Positions 1-11,335 are shown, counted from the stretch's first letter. The stretch: 64,000 nt of DNA from Sabethes cyaneus (GCF_943734655.1 NC_071354.1:192360911-192424910); one strand, 5' to 3'. Numbers and translations are program-made. Notes: generated by a model not told the origin, from the letters alone.

Positions 1-594
1 AGCCACAAGCATACGCAAATGGTTTTGCAATTAAACTACTGTCGCATCCTTATATTAGATAGTCTTATGTCTAAATTTATCCCTCCGATTGGCTACCATT
101 TTGGAAGCAGTCAAAAACCGCCTAGTTTGCCATTTTTTCAATGGTGTTATCTGATTTCGCCATAAAGTGGTAATTAAACTAATATTTATTGCACAAGATT
201 TTTATAAGAGCGTGATAAGTTCACAAATATTTATTGTCTTCTTAAAGAAGACAAGTTGCGCTTGAATAAAACTTGTTTGAATTACTTAAGGTAACCGAAC
301 TTTTTGCGAGATATACATAAACTGTGTCCTTTTAGTATAAACGAAGAAAATGTCAACGAAGTGTCGAGTTCATGGGAATAATCTTCGCTATTTTAATTCA
401 ACTGTGCATCATTATTCTGTTATAAGCAGGCTTCTGCCGTGCTCTGAAATTTTTCTCAATTCTCGGTGTTCTACTGGCAAAGCGCAGAAGGCGAATCGAA
501 CTGCTCTTTCGCTATCGGATGTTACCTTCTCCGACAAGCGACGAGATTTTGCTTTTACAGTGCTTTTCTGCTTCGCTATGTCCCCGAGTGAGCG
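1..594. other. Unassigned AT-rich sequence
   Basis: I see no gene, tandem repeat or terminal inverted repeats here. An open frame at 350-673 (+) starts at an ATG but has no recognisable domain, and its 3' part runs into the dispersed repeat that follows. I treat it as chance. Confidence 0.5.
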
Positions 595-802
595 TCAGTT
601 TTGTTTCATCTTTTTTTTTCTGCCGGAGCACTACCGAATGCCTGCTCTCAAGGTCACGGAGCATATCATATAATTGCCTGTTCCAAATTCTTTTTGGGAT
701 ACGGAGCAAATAACATTTTGTCTCCAGTGTGCGAAGAAAAGATTAGCTCTGCATGTAGTTGTGCCCCCTCTGTGCAAGATGAGTGGTTATAAGAGAAAAC
801 AG
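595..802 (+). repeat. Dispersed repeat F1, copy 1 (left part)
   Basis: This stretch matches 49,325-49,424 joined directly to 50,107-50,230. Shared landmarks are a 'tttcatc' T-rich tract, 'gcctgctctcaa/gcatgctctcaa', 'ggagcaaataa', 'agattag' and 'caagatgagt'. In the copy at 49-50 kb a hAT-type element sits between the two halves, so this copy shows the uninterrupted state. The repeat is itself interrupted at 803 by the TA-flanked element that follows, and may resume after 2100. Its nature is unknown. Confidence 0.6.
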
Positions 803-804
803 TA

Positions 805-2098
805 CCGCCACCCGGGGTGAGATTGTGCCACGGGGGTGAGATTGTGCCAAAAACCAAAAATGTTTATTTGTGAAAATTTATTATATCTATAGAAACTGGT
901 GACCTAAATTCAAAATGATCATGAACATAACATATTTATTCATAACTTAGAATGGAACATAGATAATATTAGCAAACTATTTAGCCTAAACAGGGTTTCA
1001 AAGTTCGCGATTAGAAATACTCGGAAATAACGCTTGTAAAAAATGTCCCACATAAACCAACCCAAACATGAAATCGCATCAACATGCTATTTTGAAGGTA
1101 TATAAACTAATCATTTACAATGTATTGAAAGGTTATTATACGTTGGATAAGTTTTGATTACGAAAATAATATTTTTCGAAACTTTGTACTTTTCGAGCTT
1201 TACAGGGGTGAGATTGTGCCAAGTCATAATGATCGATCCAATTTGTGGATTTCACATACACAACAAAAATACGTCAGTATACACCAGTACACTCACATTC
1301 TTCACTATTGAGCTCAATATTTTGACAGATTGGATTGCATCATCCATTTTGGAGCAAACAGCATCATAGGTCTGCTAATTAATTTAAACTAATTTTTACT
1401 TTTTCTCTGGAAATTTTAGATACTTTGAATAAACACTATAATATAAGACGAATATATTATACCGTGTATAAACAGCTAGTTTTAAGGAGGGGGGAGGGGG
1501 GTGCGATAGGCTAGATGTGTTGCGGCCGCGGGTTCTCGAACGAAGTAATGGTTACTTTTGTTAAATGATCAAATAGGTATGCCCCCTAAGGATACACCCC
1601 TTCACACATCTCCCTCTTGTTAACCCTAGAAACGCTACTGGCTATATAAAGGCTGTCCATTGACTTCGAATTCATTTTTAGTTATTTCAGACCTTTCCGG
1701 GTTATTTTCGTTCATACTCATACATGCGTCGTTTTTGGACGATCCCCTGCCCCTAATAGTCCACTTAGTTGATGAACGGCCCCATATGAACTACTTTATA
1801 CTGATATTTATGTGTACTGTATATAAACATGCTAATGTTCACTGTTTAGGGTTTTAGCCTAACTTTATGTTTTTGGCATAATGTCACCCCCTAGAAGGGG
1901 TGAGATTGTGCCAAAGTTCATGCACTTCCAGTAAAACAAGGTTTCATTGTAACTAAACCATCTCTACGGTAGTTGTTAATTGAATAATTTAGTATATATT
2001 GACAGGTGTGAAATCAACTTAGTTCCTAAATTGTGTGTATACTGAGCTAAAGAACAAAAATGTATGCTTTTTTGGCACAATCTCGCCCCGGATGACGG
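805..2098. mobile_element. Non-autonomous TA-flanked element A with GTGAGATTGTGCCA words
   Basis: A TA dinucleotide flanks both ends (803-804, 2099-2100). The termini are inverted repeats: left CCGCCACCCGGGGTGAGATT, and the right end, read on the other strand, CCGTCATCCGGGGCGAGATT. The word GGGGTGAGATTGTGCCA occurs at 814-830, 833-849, 1205-1221 and 1897-1913. It occurs inverted at 1874-1890 (two mismatches) and 2073-2089 (one mismatch). TA targets are typical of Tc1/mariner-type transposons. No transposase is readable in the 1.29-kb body, so it probably depended on a transposase supplied elsewhere. The iterated word may be a transposase-binding site (inference). Confidence 0.7.
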
Positions 2099-2100
2099 TA

Positions 2101-2665
2101 TTCAGACATTGTTTGATAGTACAAACCGTACTAACGGAGGCCCCACTTTACGTGTCGTGAGTGACCCGTGATTAAGTGACGCTGGCGGCTTAGCGTACTA
2201 ACCAACAATATGGTATTGTAAGGCATTATTAAAAACAAGTTCTTATAACCCATGACAATTGCGGATCGAAAATTGAAATGGACATTGTTTGTCATAGATT
2301 ATATAAGGCACTAAGCGACATGCTTAGTCAGTCCGCGCGTATCCCGAAAAAATCTGCGCTGATGGAGAAATTTAAACATACAGTCCACCCGCTCCCAACC
2401 GTGCTGTCGAACATTCGGAGAGAGAGCAAACGGTTGAACAGAAAACGAACGCTCTTGGTCGTTGTGAGAAGAAGATTGCCCTGTCTCTGTATGCTGAAGA
2501 TGAGCAAAATGAAGCCTGGTTGTAAGATGATGTGCAGTATATTTTCTTTGTTTTGTGACTTCATAAACTGGCCAACCTCGTGTTTTTGTCTTGACCTTTT
2601 ATGAGGTCAGACATTTAAATAATTTTTTAAAGCGGTAGTTTTTTTTAACAATCAACGAAGAAGAT
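2101..2665. other. Unassigned sequence
   Basis: No gene or repeat is recognised. Open frames on both strands at 2278-2604 overlap each other and show no domain, so I do not call them. Confidence 0.45.
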
Positions 2666-2710
2666 AATGAAACAAAGGTATTGATAGTATGCAAACGGAA
2701 CAGGAAATTA

Positions 2711-2942
2711 GGTAAGGGAGGGTCATTGAAGCAACGCTTAAGAAGTTGTGTACCATTCCTTTTTAGGCAAGCTGAAGGGTCCAACTCACTTCTCCTCTTA
2801 CTGGACTTCAGAGGAGCCGTGGGTTCAAATCCTGTTATAATTGGTTTCGATAATAGCTTGCTTCGATCCACGGATCCCCTACCCAGGCTAAAGAGGAACA
2901 GTCACAATTTCTTAAGCGTTGTTTCAATAACCCTGCGTTACC
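2711..2942. repeat. Inverted-repeat element with tRNA-like B box in its centre
   Basis: Arms at 2711-2760 and 2894-2942 are about 49 bp and roughly 85% complementary; both contain GCTTAAGAAG or its complement. The interior carries GGGTTCAAATCC (2821-2832), which fits the RNA polymerase III B box. It could be a small MITE, or a tRNA-derived SINE trapped inside a foldback. A truncated third copy of the next hairpin's arm lies just outside it at 2666-2684. Confidence 0.55.
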
Positions 2943-2995
2943 TTATTCGTCGCTGTTTTCTCTTCACGCGTTATCTCACTGTGTCTGTTTACTAT

Positions 2996-3062
2996 CAACA
3001 CCTTTGTTTCATTACTTTCGTGTACGGGGACGGTACACGAAAGTAATGAAACAAAGGTGTTG
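2996..3062. repeat. Perfect 30-bp hairpin
   Basis: Positions 2996-3025 and 3033-3062 are exact reverse complements, separated by 7 bases (ggggacg). The arm core AATGAAACAAAGGT recurs in direct orientation at 2666-2684. The perfect pairing implies either recent origin or gene conversion between the arms. Confidence 0.85.
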
Positions 3063-4890
3063 TTTCCGTCGATTGTAGAAAAAAAACTACCGTCATAAAA
3101 AAATCATTGACTATTCCAATGATGGAATGTGGAAATTATTGGACTAATTTTTGTTTAATCCACTTATTGTCAATTTCCTTCAGATTTTGGCGTCCATTTT
3201 GATAGATTAGTTGTTTGTGCTAGAATTTTTTTGTAGAATATAGGGTCTTTTTCTAATTCCTGTCGTAATAAGTAAAGCCATTCTAATTTTCATCATTTAT
3301 TGGATGGATTTAATTAATACTCCAAAAGTTCTTGTGCTGATTTGACTAAAAAACACTTACCTTCCGATCCGTGGACTTTGAAATCACTGAAAAGCGACTG
3401 TTAAAGCATATTATTGAAATTACGCAACTGACTTTATTGCTAAAATTCGTCGTACCGTTTTAAAATCCGTACATCAAAATTTTTCATCGTCCAAACTAAA
3501 AATCACAACAATGTTTACGAAGCTAACGCGTAAGTATTTGTGTAGAACGACATGACAAATGTTATTCTACAACATTTCTGCAGGTCAGGCAAGTTTTCCT
3601 GGCTGTAGAATAACGACAATGCCTTGCGTGAGTTACTTTCATTTATGAATGACGGAAATTAAAACGATTAGTCGACATTGTCTTCTTCGTCGCACGAAAA
3701 AACGTAGGAAATGTGGCTGGTAGGACTTCTTTAATGATAAAAAGCATTTAAATAGATCTCAGGTCACTTTAATTGATCGCGTATGATAGACAACTAACTA
3801 AAATATTAGGGAATAACTAGTTTTGCTTTGTGTGTCATAAAAATGCTGATATTTTTAATAATTTGTGTTGGATAGGACGGGAATAGGCAATTACGACGAT
3901 GTAGCAACATACCCTACGGGCTTAAGAGAATATTATGGCAGCATTGCTATGCTAAATCCATATTGCAGAAGAATGCCATGAAGCTTTGTCAAAACTATTG
4001 CCAATTGTTGAGTAAGCTGTAAAACGTCATTTTCAAATGGGGATCTAATATCCTTCAAAATTGTTCATAAGATGAAGACACTTACTGAAAATGCAGTTTA
4101 TGGGTGTTTCTTCAACTCTTCTTCAGGGAAAATCATTATACAACTTGATAGAATCTATGATGCTATGATAAAACTACTAAAAGAAATCAATAAAACCAAT
4201 TTGCTTTTGGTTTGTTACTTGGGAACGAATGTTTAAATTTTGTACTGTAGCAAACAACAATCAACAATTGAATTTTTTTATTTACTTACGGCGTCGGAGG
4301 AGAACAACCTAACTATCATCCCCACATATTTCCGATTGCCACTGTGGTTAATTGTTATTATTGTCAGGTTTATTTTATCATAAATAGGTCCCAAATTATA
4401 GTGAAACGTTGTTTTGATTCATTCTTTAGTCGTTATTCAACTGTTTTTCTATACGGTTTAATGGGATTATTTATTTAATCGGTATGTCAATGGTTTCCCT
4501 GGAAAATATAATACAGTTAACAAAGGGATAATTTCGAAATACAAATGTTTTTGTCATCTGCGAAAAAGTTGACGTTAATTAGTATCTGAGATCAAATTGA
4601 AGTCGAACAATCATGAATCGGATTGGATCATATAGTCCACGGTTTTCGGTTCTTCTTTGCAGATAGTGGAAATTTCTGATAATAAATATGAAATATTGTC
4701 GTTATAAATAATGCATACATAAAAGTTTGTTGCGCTAGCCAGGACCACGTTGAGATCACGTATGAGACAGACTCATTGCAACAATTATTGCCCTGTGCTC
4801 ATGGCTAAATGTGATAGGATTATTTTCATGGTGGAGGGAGATGGCGAAGCATTTTTTGATACTGATGGTAAGCAATTTACCCGAGCACCA
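3063..4890. other. Unassigned AT-rich sequence
   Basis: No coding sequence or element is recognised. One small palindrome is present: GTTATTCTACA at 3561-3571 pairs with its complement at 3604-3614. Confidence 0.45.
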
Positions 4891-4891
4891 A

Positions 4892-5200
4892 TCTTAAGGC
4901 ACCGCTAGGCATTCCAAACAGTTTACAGAGTTTATTTTACCCACTCTAAAGATTTTTACATTGTATAAAAGGACAGACCGTCAGAGAGGTTGCAGAAGAA
5001 CAGGTAAACCATTTGCAGTAAAATGAAAGAGTAGTGGTCCAAGGTGGCTGCCGTGCGGAACATTAGAGATATTAGTTAGTTAGTTAGTTAGGTGTACTCA
5101 CAGAACGGTGAGGAAACTCTTAGTCTCTCAAGCTTTGCAAGTAGAACACGGTGATTAACTTGATTAAACTTAGTTTCAGTTATTTTGTCATCCATTGTTG
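4892..5200 (-). pseudogene. Jockey/CR1-like reverse transcriptase fragment
   Basis: Read on the minus strand from about 5195 downward, the frame gives a stretch ending FNQVNHRVLLAKLERL, which fits RT domain A and the following helix. Next comes NVPHGSHLGPLLF, the GVPQGSxLGPLLF block of non-LTR retrotransposons. Then comes a damaged Y-A-D-D box followed by VKIFRV. Between the first two blocks is a TTAG/CTAA microsatellite at 5072-5090 where the protein should be continuous. Frameshifts and stops show it is dead. Only about 100 codons remain of an RT domain that is normally much longer. The clade is inferred from the PQGS and ADD neighbourhoods only. Confidence 0.75.
5072..5090. repeat. (TTAG)n microsatellite
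   Basis: Nearly five TTAG units lie inside the RT relic. This is a tetranucleotide and not the insect telomeric TTAGG pentamer. Confidence 0.9.
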
Positions 5201-6690
5201 ATCGTATTTTATCTGAATTTCGTTTCTCAGTTAAGTCAGGATTACATAACGTATGACAAAGCTCATTTTTGAAACGAAATTATAACCCTTCCTGTCTGTC
5301 TGAGTGAGGAAGCGAAAAATGTTTCGCATAATTTCCAAAATGCATGATAACTTTCGTGTCGTCGGTCGTGTTTCCGTCGTTGTGTGTGACGAACCGTCTC
5401 GTCGTCGTCGTCGGTCGATCGTTGAGTGCTGCTTTCAGCAGCAGCACAACGTCTCGCGCGACTCTCGTGTGTTAGACCACAAATGGTCTAAAAATAAATT
5501 CTTTTGCCTTTGGCAACAACATGGGTACAACTACTTCACATCACACAGTGTGTGCACTTACCACCGAAACAATCAGCCATTCTATATAGTATGGTGGTGG
5601 TTGCTTGTTGTGGTTGTTGTTGTCTATCGAGCGGTAATTAGCATGAATGTATTTATAAAGAAGCCGGTCTGCTGGCTGAACGTGAGAATACACAAGAAGA
5701 GTGCTGCAATGTTGTTGGTTGGCATGCTTCGAAACGTCCGTGCCGACTCACAGAGACACATCAACAGCAACAGTTAGAGTGCTGCCAATACCGGATGCTG
5801 TACCAATTTGAACACCTCGAACGAACGGTCCGTTACAGCGAAGATTGGCGCGATCTTTTGAAACTTCAATCACGTGACGTTTGTTCCTTTGATTGCTTTT
5901 TAGTAGTCGACTGGTGTAACCAAAACACGAGCACGAGGCTAAATCATACTCTTTTACTGGGGGAGAAGCTGCCAACCTGCGGTCAATGGTCTCTCTTTAT
6001 AAATGTCAAATTATCACAAAGACATAATAATCCCTTGGCTGAAATCAACTGGAAAAATAAGCCTGCTGCCAACTGGAGGAGTTCGCTTCTATCGGCTGGC
6101 TGGAAGCCGGGGAAAAAACGGGTTTGTTCAGCAGTTCATCGATACGAAGGCCATGGCAGATGCTGTGGAGCGAGAGGTGCGTTTCGCTGGAATCGAGTGG
6201 GAATTTTTGCGCTCGGTTCTTCTTTGTGGCCGCAGTAAATACATTACCGTGCTTTTGCTGCTGCTGCTGCCTTACCATGCCAGTCCAGTCCATTCCGTCC
6301 ATTTTGATTGAATACGAGAAAAAATCCCCGTGCTTTGGTACGGCAGTTGCGTTTGGGGCCCGGATGTTTACCATTACGGACGGGCGAGTATATTTGTGGG
6401 GTAGAAAGATTGAAAATGTTGGAGCTTTTTGGTTTGTCTCTCGGCGAAGACGAAGTTACATAAGACAATCGCCTTTGTTTGTTTATTTGTTCGTTCGTTT
6501 GTGGAATGGCGAATTTGGTGATCAATGTCATTTGAAGTTTGTTTATATATTTCCGAGGAATTATTTCATATTTTATTTACGTTGGTGTCATCCAGCGTAG
6601 GACTAAAAATGATATGTCTACTAAATTGTACACAGTATGATGTTGCTTGTAATACTCCTCGAGCGACACTTTACGTTTCGTCTTAAATTA
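5201..6690. other. Unassigned, GC-richer single-copy region
   Basis: Composition rises here (CGT runs near 5400, CTG run at 6255-6271), and overlapping open frames appear on both strands. One on the minus strand (6374-6045) begins with an ATG and contains a glutamine run and a GTAAGG donor-like site, but no domain. Nothing decides that it is coding. Host regulatory or untranslated sequence is possible. Confidence 0.35.
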
Positions 6691-6692
6691 AT

Positions 6693-6796
6693 TGGTTTAT
6701 TTATGATTCCCATTAATAGGGATTTCAGTCCCAGTGACCGAAATTGGTCATGAAAACAGCAATAAGAGTACAATAAAAATCAAACTGATACTTGGG
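6693..6796 (+). mobile_element. Degenerate M1-type CCCAAG MITE
   Basis: It shares with 21,600-21,707 the internal hairpin around 'gaccgaaattggtcatgaaaac', the 'aataagagtacaataaaa' arm and the terminal 'tacttggg'. The left end is too decayed to place exactly. Confidence 0.5.
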
Positions 6797-7067
6797 ATGT
6801 TCCTTTTACACTTCATCAAATAAAAAAAACTCGGTACTTGGTCTAGTTCCGAAAAGTTACTAGTGCATCTTGCAAACGACTTTCATCATTCTCATTATGC
6901 AAAGTAGCAGCTGGATAGTGAGTGGTAGGTGGGCGTCGCAAACGGTGCAGCTCAGCTGCAGTAACAGCACTTGGCGATGAGGTATACTGAATACATAATC
7001 ATACCGTTGTTGTTGGTGTCATTCGCATACAATAGACCGTGTTGTCAAGTGCAGTATAAGGTGGCAC
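6797..7067. other. Unassigned sequence
   Basis: No feature is recognised. Confidence 0.4.
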
Positions 7068-7088
7068 CAGCAGCAGCAGCAGCAGCAG
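7068..7088. repeat. (CAG)7 microsatellite
   Basis: Seven perfect CAG units, in no convincing reading frame. Confidence 0.9.
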
Positions 7089-7239
7089 TTGGAAGCTGAT
7101 GTTTGATTAAAAGTGTGGAACCGGTACAAACCGTGGTACTACGCGTGGCAAGGAAATGAGGCCAAATGCTTATGCCGTTGGTTGGATGGCTGAATTCGTC
7201 TTATCTTGTCCCCCAAGGTACGGCTCAACTAGGGCGGGT

Positions 7240-7554
7240 TGTTCCTTTGGAGATAATAAATAAATTAAATAAGTGTTTATTCACCGGTTCAGAGCTGCAT
7301 TTTCTAGTAGTTTTCAGCTTAAACTTGCTTTTGTCAGTTATGTTCACCTTAAGAAATATTGTTTTGAATGCATGGATTCAGGGGTGCCACAAGGTAGTTG
7401 TTTAGAACCGTTTCTTTTTTGCAGTAATGATGTAAATTTCAATTTATCTAATTATTCTAGCGACATAAAAATCTTCTTTTCTTGTAAATTTGAAGAATTA
7501 TTGCTCAAAATTTCATCTCGTGTTTTCGAAAGGCTTTGTATAGTTCGTCATTAG
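7240..7554 (+). pseudogene. Jockey/CR1-like reverse transcriptase fragment
   Basis: One plus-strand frame contains SGVPQGSCLEPFLF, the conserved PQGS block of non-LTR retrotransposon RT. After about 15 residues comes YSSDIKIFFSC, matching the YADDIKIF catalytic box with the two middle residues changed and several preceding residues deleted. The catalytic aspartate pair is therefore broken. The frame ends at 7554. Sequence before 7270 looks like decayed upstream RT but cannot be aligned by eye. An isolated inactive remnant. Confidence 0.75.
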
Positions 7555-7556
7555 GA

Positions 7557-9460
7557 AAATTAGTCTTGTAAATTGTTGAATATATTTACCAGAATGAAGT
7601 TTAGAAAAATTCTTTCTTTTATGCCGTTCTTTCAAGAGCTAAAGCATTGCAAGAATAATGCACAGATGAAGTGGTTAAGTGTATTCTAAGCAAACGATCC
7701 ATGAAGAATCGTTACATGCAAATCTGCTGTAGACACTAATAGCTGTAACTAACCAAATTTACCTTCGGGTAAAATAAATAACAACATCTCAAGTACTTGT
7801 TTTGACGAAACGAGTAATTATTGTTTGTGCCACAGTGAAAACCCGTAAACCAAACGATGTGTTTTCTCAAACAGGCATGAGTTTCCCTCTGGTTTGTTTA
7901 AACCAAATATCCCTTACCCGCCAACCAACCACGTAATTCACATGTTTAATAATAAAATCTTCTAAGCCGGCTTAAAACCATCATTCAATTTCTAGATTAT
8001 TATCAAAACTCAACGCCCGTGTATTAGTTGTCAAGAACCAAGGTGGGTAGACAGTCGCCACCAAAGCTGCACACCTCGCAGTCAGTGTTTCTCCCCTTGG
8101 AGCACGAAAAGGGTGCGGTCGATCCGATGCAAACCAATTGTGCGGCCTTTTATAGTATTTTTTTCGTATGATGTATTTTCCATGAAACTTGGGCCGTGAT
8201 CGATAGCGGGTCCGATTGGGCCTGGAAAATTAAAAATGCAACACAGAAAAGTAAAAGTACGTCGGTCGCTACGGTTCGGGTGGTAATCGTTTACACGGTG
8301 CTGTGATTGGTTCGTCTTGGCGCGGCGATGACGCGACGCAACGCGACGCCGCACCGGGGGGTGCACAAATTCGTGGTACCCGGACCCTTAGCCTTTCGTG
8401 AGCACAGCACCTACCCCGGGGTGCGGTGTGGAATTGTCTATTTATGCTAAAGGTGTCTGCCGCTCGCTGCCCAAATCCCCGTGACGACGTCTTTAAATGC
8501 ACTTTGTGGTGGCACATCGTGGCAAGCAGGGCACTGGGGCCAGCCAGCGCGGTTGATAAATTCGTTACACGGCGTGTATGTAAATTAGTTCGAAATCGTA
8601 GGCAAGGTAAGCAGGTTTACCTGAAATGGTGCTGCCGAAGCGAGCGATTGCCGCTTGGCTTCGGTGACTGGCTTCGCCGATATAGTTCCAAGAAAATAAT
8701 GATTGACAATTAACCTACTCCCCGCCGTCGGCTATCGGAGGCCTGGATGGATGGAACCAGTTTTTCCCAGAGCAGTGGAAACCACTCACTGTGCATGCAC
8801 TGCTGCCGAGTGGTTTTCGAAATTGAGAACGTTCTACCGTTGCGATTGTTTTTTTGTTGTTTTCGAATGCTTCACGGAAGAGGTGGCAATGTTGGCACGT
8901 ATTCAGTTTTTCACGTTTATGGTCGTTTGTGCGAAATCTTTCTCGTAAACGGTTGATGCGTTAAACACTTGAAGTTAATTGATTCGTTTCGAGTCGACTT
9001 CAGTTTTTTTGCAATCGTTTCAATTATACTCGACAGAAAGACGATTACGGATTTAATAGGTCGAGTCATGATTTTAAATATACGGTCCATTCTAATTTGT
9101 AAAAGTTGCAATCACTTTCGAATTAGGTGGATTTTGTGCGATGCTTCAATGTTTCTAACTACGTATACCACTTGAGAGGTTGTCATTATTATTATTTATT
9201 TTTATTATTTACTGTTGTAATCTCCATTTCATTTTGACTCGATGCTTTTGCTGCAGTAAATTCATAGCGCGAGTAAAATGTTTGTTTAGTAATTAGAGTG
9301 CTGATGTAACTAATGGTTTGCTAATTCTGAGTAAACCAATTCCATTGAAGTGATAATTATGGTAAACATTTTTATACCACGGAAGATCTGCGTCGCATTT
9401 TGCGAAGCTCACTATCAACCCGTTATATCCCGCAAAGCCTCCAATAAGTCACAATCACAA
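7557..9460. other. Unassigned region, GC-richer at 8050-8900
   Basis: No gene is recognised. Open frames on both strands at 8080-8950 are overlapping and without domains. The raised GC content and lack of repeats suggest single-copy sequence, possibly an untranslated or regulatory part of a neighbouring gene. Confidence 0.35.
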
Positions 9461-9476
9461 CCGTCCGCACTTCCTA

Positions 9477-9680
9477 TTAATGTTTCAAATCTCCTGCGTA
9501 AACCGTTCGAATCCCATCATTCAGCAATAGTGCAATGTTATTGTATAATAGGGAATTACAGGAAAATAAGTAATGGTCCAACAGTACTTCCTTGAAGGCC
9601 TCACAACCTAAACGGCTGCACCCTTCGTCGTTGTAGATTTGTCCGTTGATGGTCACTAATGTGATGGACGACTGATTCAT
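9477..9680 (-). pseudogene. Probable reverse transcriptase fragment with altered YADD box
   Basis: A minus-strand frame reads ...LLYNNIALLLNDGIRTVYAGDLKH. The spacing and residues fit the RT segment that follows PQGS (LLFNDIALLL...YADDLK), with YADD changed to YAGD and the PQGS block reduced to FKEVLLDHYLF. The similarity is limited to about 40 residues, so this is a moderate call. Confidence 0.45.
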
Positions 9681-10185
9681 TTTGCCACATTCGCATATCG
9701 CTTGTAAGACAAAGATTTCTCAGCGAATTTCGACCACTTCTTCTTGCGTACACTCTTCGAAACTCGAAGTTTGCGGTTATGTATACAGTATTACTGTCCC
9801 GGCAATTGTCTGGTGACACGCTTGATGCAGGTTTCATCATTCATCATACTACAAAATGGTTTTGTGAGCAACTTCCTGTACAGCTTCCTTGTGCGAGTTG
9901 TGGCCGTCGTGTCGTTTAGAACATGTCATTTGTTTAAAATGTTTAGAACATGTCATTTGAATGGATTTACTACCATTCTAAACTTTTTTGGATCTGCGTT
10001 GCCACGATTTCTATCGCAAACAAACTTTTGCTTGGGAGCCTGATGCTCCGTGATCGTTTTGATCACTTGAGATACGGTTGAATATGTGATTCCGAGCTTC
10101 TATCGATGAGAAGTATTTGGATTTTCCAAGGGAGTGTTGAAAAGTTTTTTGTCTGCTTTTTCTTGTTCCGAAGCCATCACTATAA
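9681..10185. other. Unassigned sequence
   Basis: A short direct repeat of 'tagaacatgtcattt' occurs at about 9917-9930 and 9943-9957. Nothing else is recognised. Confidence 0.4.
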
Positions 10186-10189
10186 CTGC

Positions 10190-10485
10190 TCAACGCTGAT
10201 ATTTTCAGAGCAAGGCGCAAAAGTCAATACGCAATGTCTACAGTCCTTCCCTGTATGATCCAGAAAAAATATCTTTAGATCATCAGCGTACAGTAGCGTG
10301 CAGGCTGGTGTGAACACAGAACAAATGTCATAAAAAATATGATACATAGCATTGGTCGTAGGTTGCTTCCTTGCGGTACTCCAGATTGATTGCAAAAGCA
10401 GTACGACTCAATAGATTTTAATTTAACAGAGAATTTTCGGTTTGTTAGGTACGTCTGAAACCAGCAAACGAAGCCACTAGAAGTT
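10190..10485 (-). pseudogene. Jockey/CR1-like reverse transcriptase fragment
   Basis: The minus strand reads FVCWFQTYLTNRKFSVKL, then NQSGVPQGSNLRPML, then after a frameshift near 10,330 LLYADDLKIFFLDHTGKDC. These are the helix before PQGS, the PQGS block and the catalytic YADD box of non-LTR RT, in the correct order and spacing. YADD is intact but the frame is not. The 5' side stops abruptly where the tRNA-like SINE begins at about 10,494, so the SINE or a deletion removed upstream coding sequence. Confidence 0.8.
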
Positions 10486-10493
10486 TCTAAGTT

Positions 10494-10697
10494 GGGGGGC
10501 TCCGTAACCGCAAGGTTACCGAGTTCTTTGGCAAGCGAGTGGTCGTGGGTTCGAATCTTAGTAGAATCAAGCCATTTGATGTCAAGTGATTTTAGCATGG
10601 GTTTATTTTCACGCCCCTCCACCTCATTTACCCTTCCTTCATGCTTAATTCTATATTTACCCTTTGAAGCCTTTTGACAGTGCAAATGTCCCTCCAA
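10494..10697 (+). mobile_element. tRNA-derived SINE-like element
   Basis: A tRNA-like head with GGGTTCGAATCTTA, a good RNA polymerase III B box, about 50-60 bp from the start is followed by a T/C-rich body. There is no cloverleaf good enough for a tRNA gene. It abuts a dead RT. Sequence differs from the SINE family at 32.4, 41.2 and 47.8 kb, so it is a second family. Confidence 0.5.
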
Positions 10698-11205
10698 TAG
10701 TTAAGTGTACTGTTCAGAGGTCCGAATGAGTCCTCGCCAGGGACTGCATTCTCCTTGCCAATCTGAACACAGCGAATACATTTTCATGAACAGAATTTTT
10801 GTATCAAACAAAAAAACTGCTTTTGAAATAGACAGAATCGATGACGACTCATTTCACCTTAATGTTAAAATGAAACTATAATGCTTACTTTGTTTATAAA
10901 AACACAGATGAACACTACGAGTGTGACAATTAACTTTAGTTAAGTAAGTTTTAGTACTGCCGTAGTAATGAATTTGGATGTATTCAAAGCACGTTTGGAG
11001 AGATATAAAGCAATATTCGCGTAAAATGTGAAAATGAGAGATTCCTTTCGTGTATCCTCTCTTACGCTTATCACGGACGACATAAATGCATTCCAGTGCA
11101 ATGTTTCTTAATCAATAGCTAGCTAATAACGTCAGCAACTGTTTCATGCAAAATTGATCTATTCAAGTGCATAAATATCATAAAGAATAATATCGAATAA
11201 CATTT
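10698..11205. other. Unassigned sequence with one dispersed segment
   Basis: About 10,758-10,850 ('gaacacagcgaatacatt...aactgcttttgaaat') resembles 13,694-13,778 in direct orientation. It is a small dispersed repeat of unknown type. Confidence 0.4.
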
Positions 11206-11210
11206 AAGTA

Positions 11211-11335
11211 GTCTTTGGAGTCCCTCAAGGCTCTCATTTAGGTTTTCTATTCCTCATTATCGTCATTATTTATATTAATTATATTTCCTGAAATCTTTAA
11301 AACATTACGAATTTCAATTTGTCAACAATCTGTAG
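11211..11335 (+). pseudogene. Reverse transcriptase PQGS-block fragment
   Basis: The plus strand reads FGVPQGSHLGFLFLIIVIIYIN and then stops. GVPQGSHLG is the diagnostic non-LTR RT block and the hydrophobic run fits the following strand. No YADD box can be found after it. Minimal remnant. Confidence 0.6.

Noticed and set aside
5072..5090. Telomeric repeat
   Set aside because: TTAG tetramer, not TTAGG, only about 19 bp and inside an RT relic.
6045..6374. Minus-strand frame with Q-run and GTAAGG donor-like site
   Set aside because: ATG present but no domain, and the Q-run is a CTG microsatellite; insufficient to call.
5304..6600. Overlapping 100-158-codon frames on both strands
   Set aside because: Mutually overlapping, no domain, no consistent codon bias; GC-richness lowers stop frequency.
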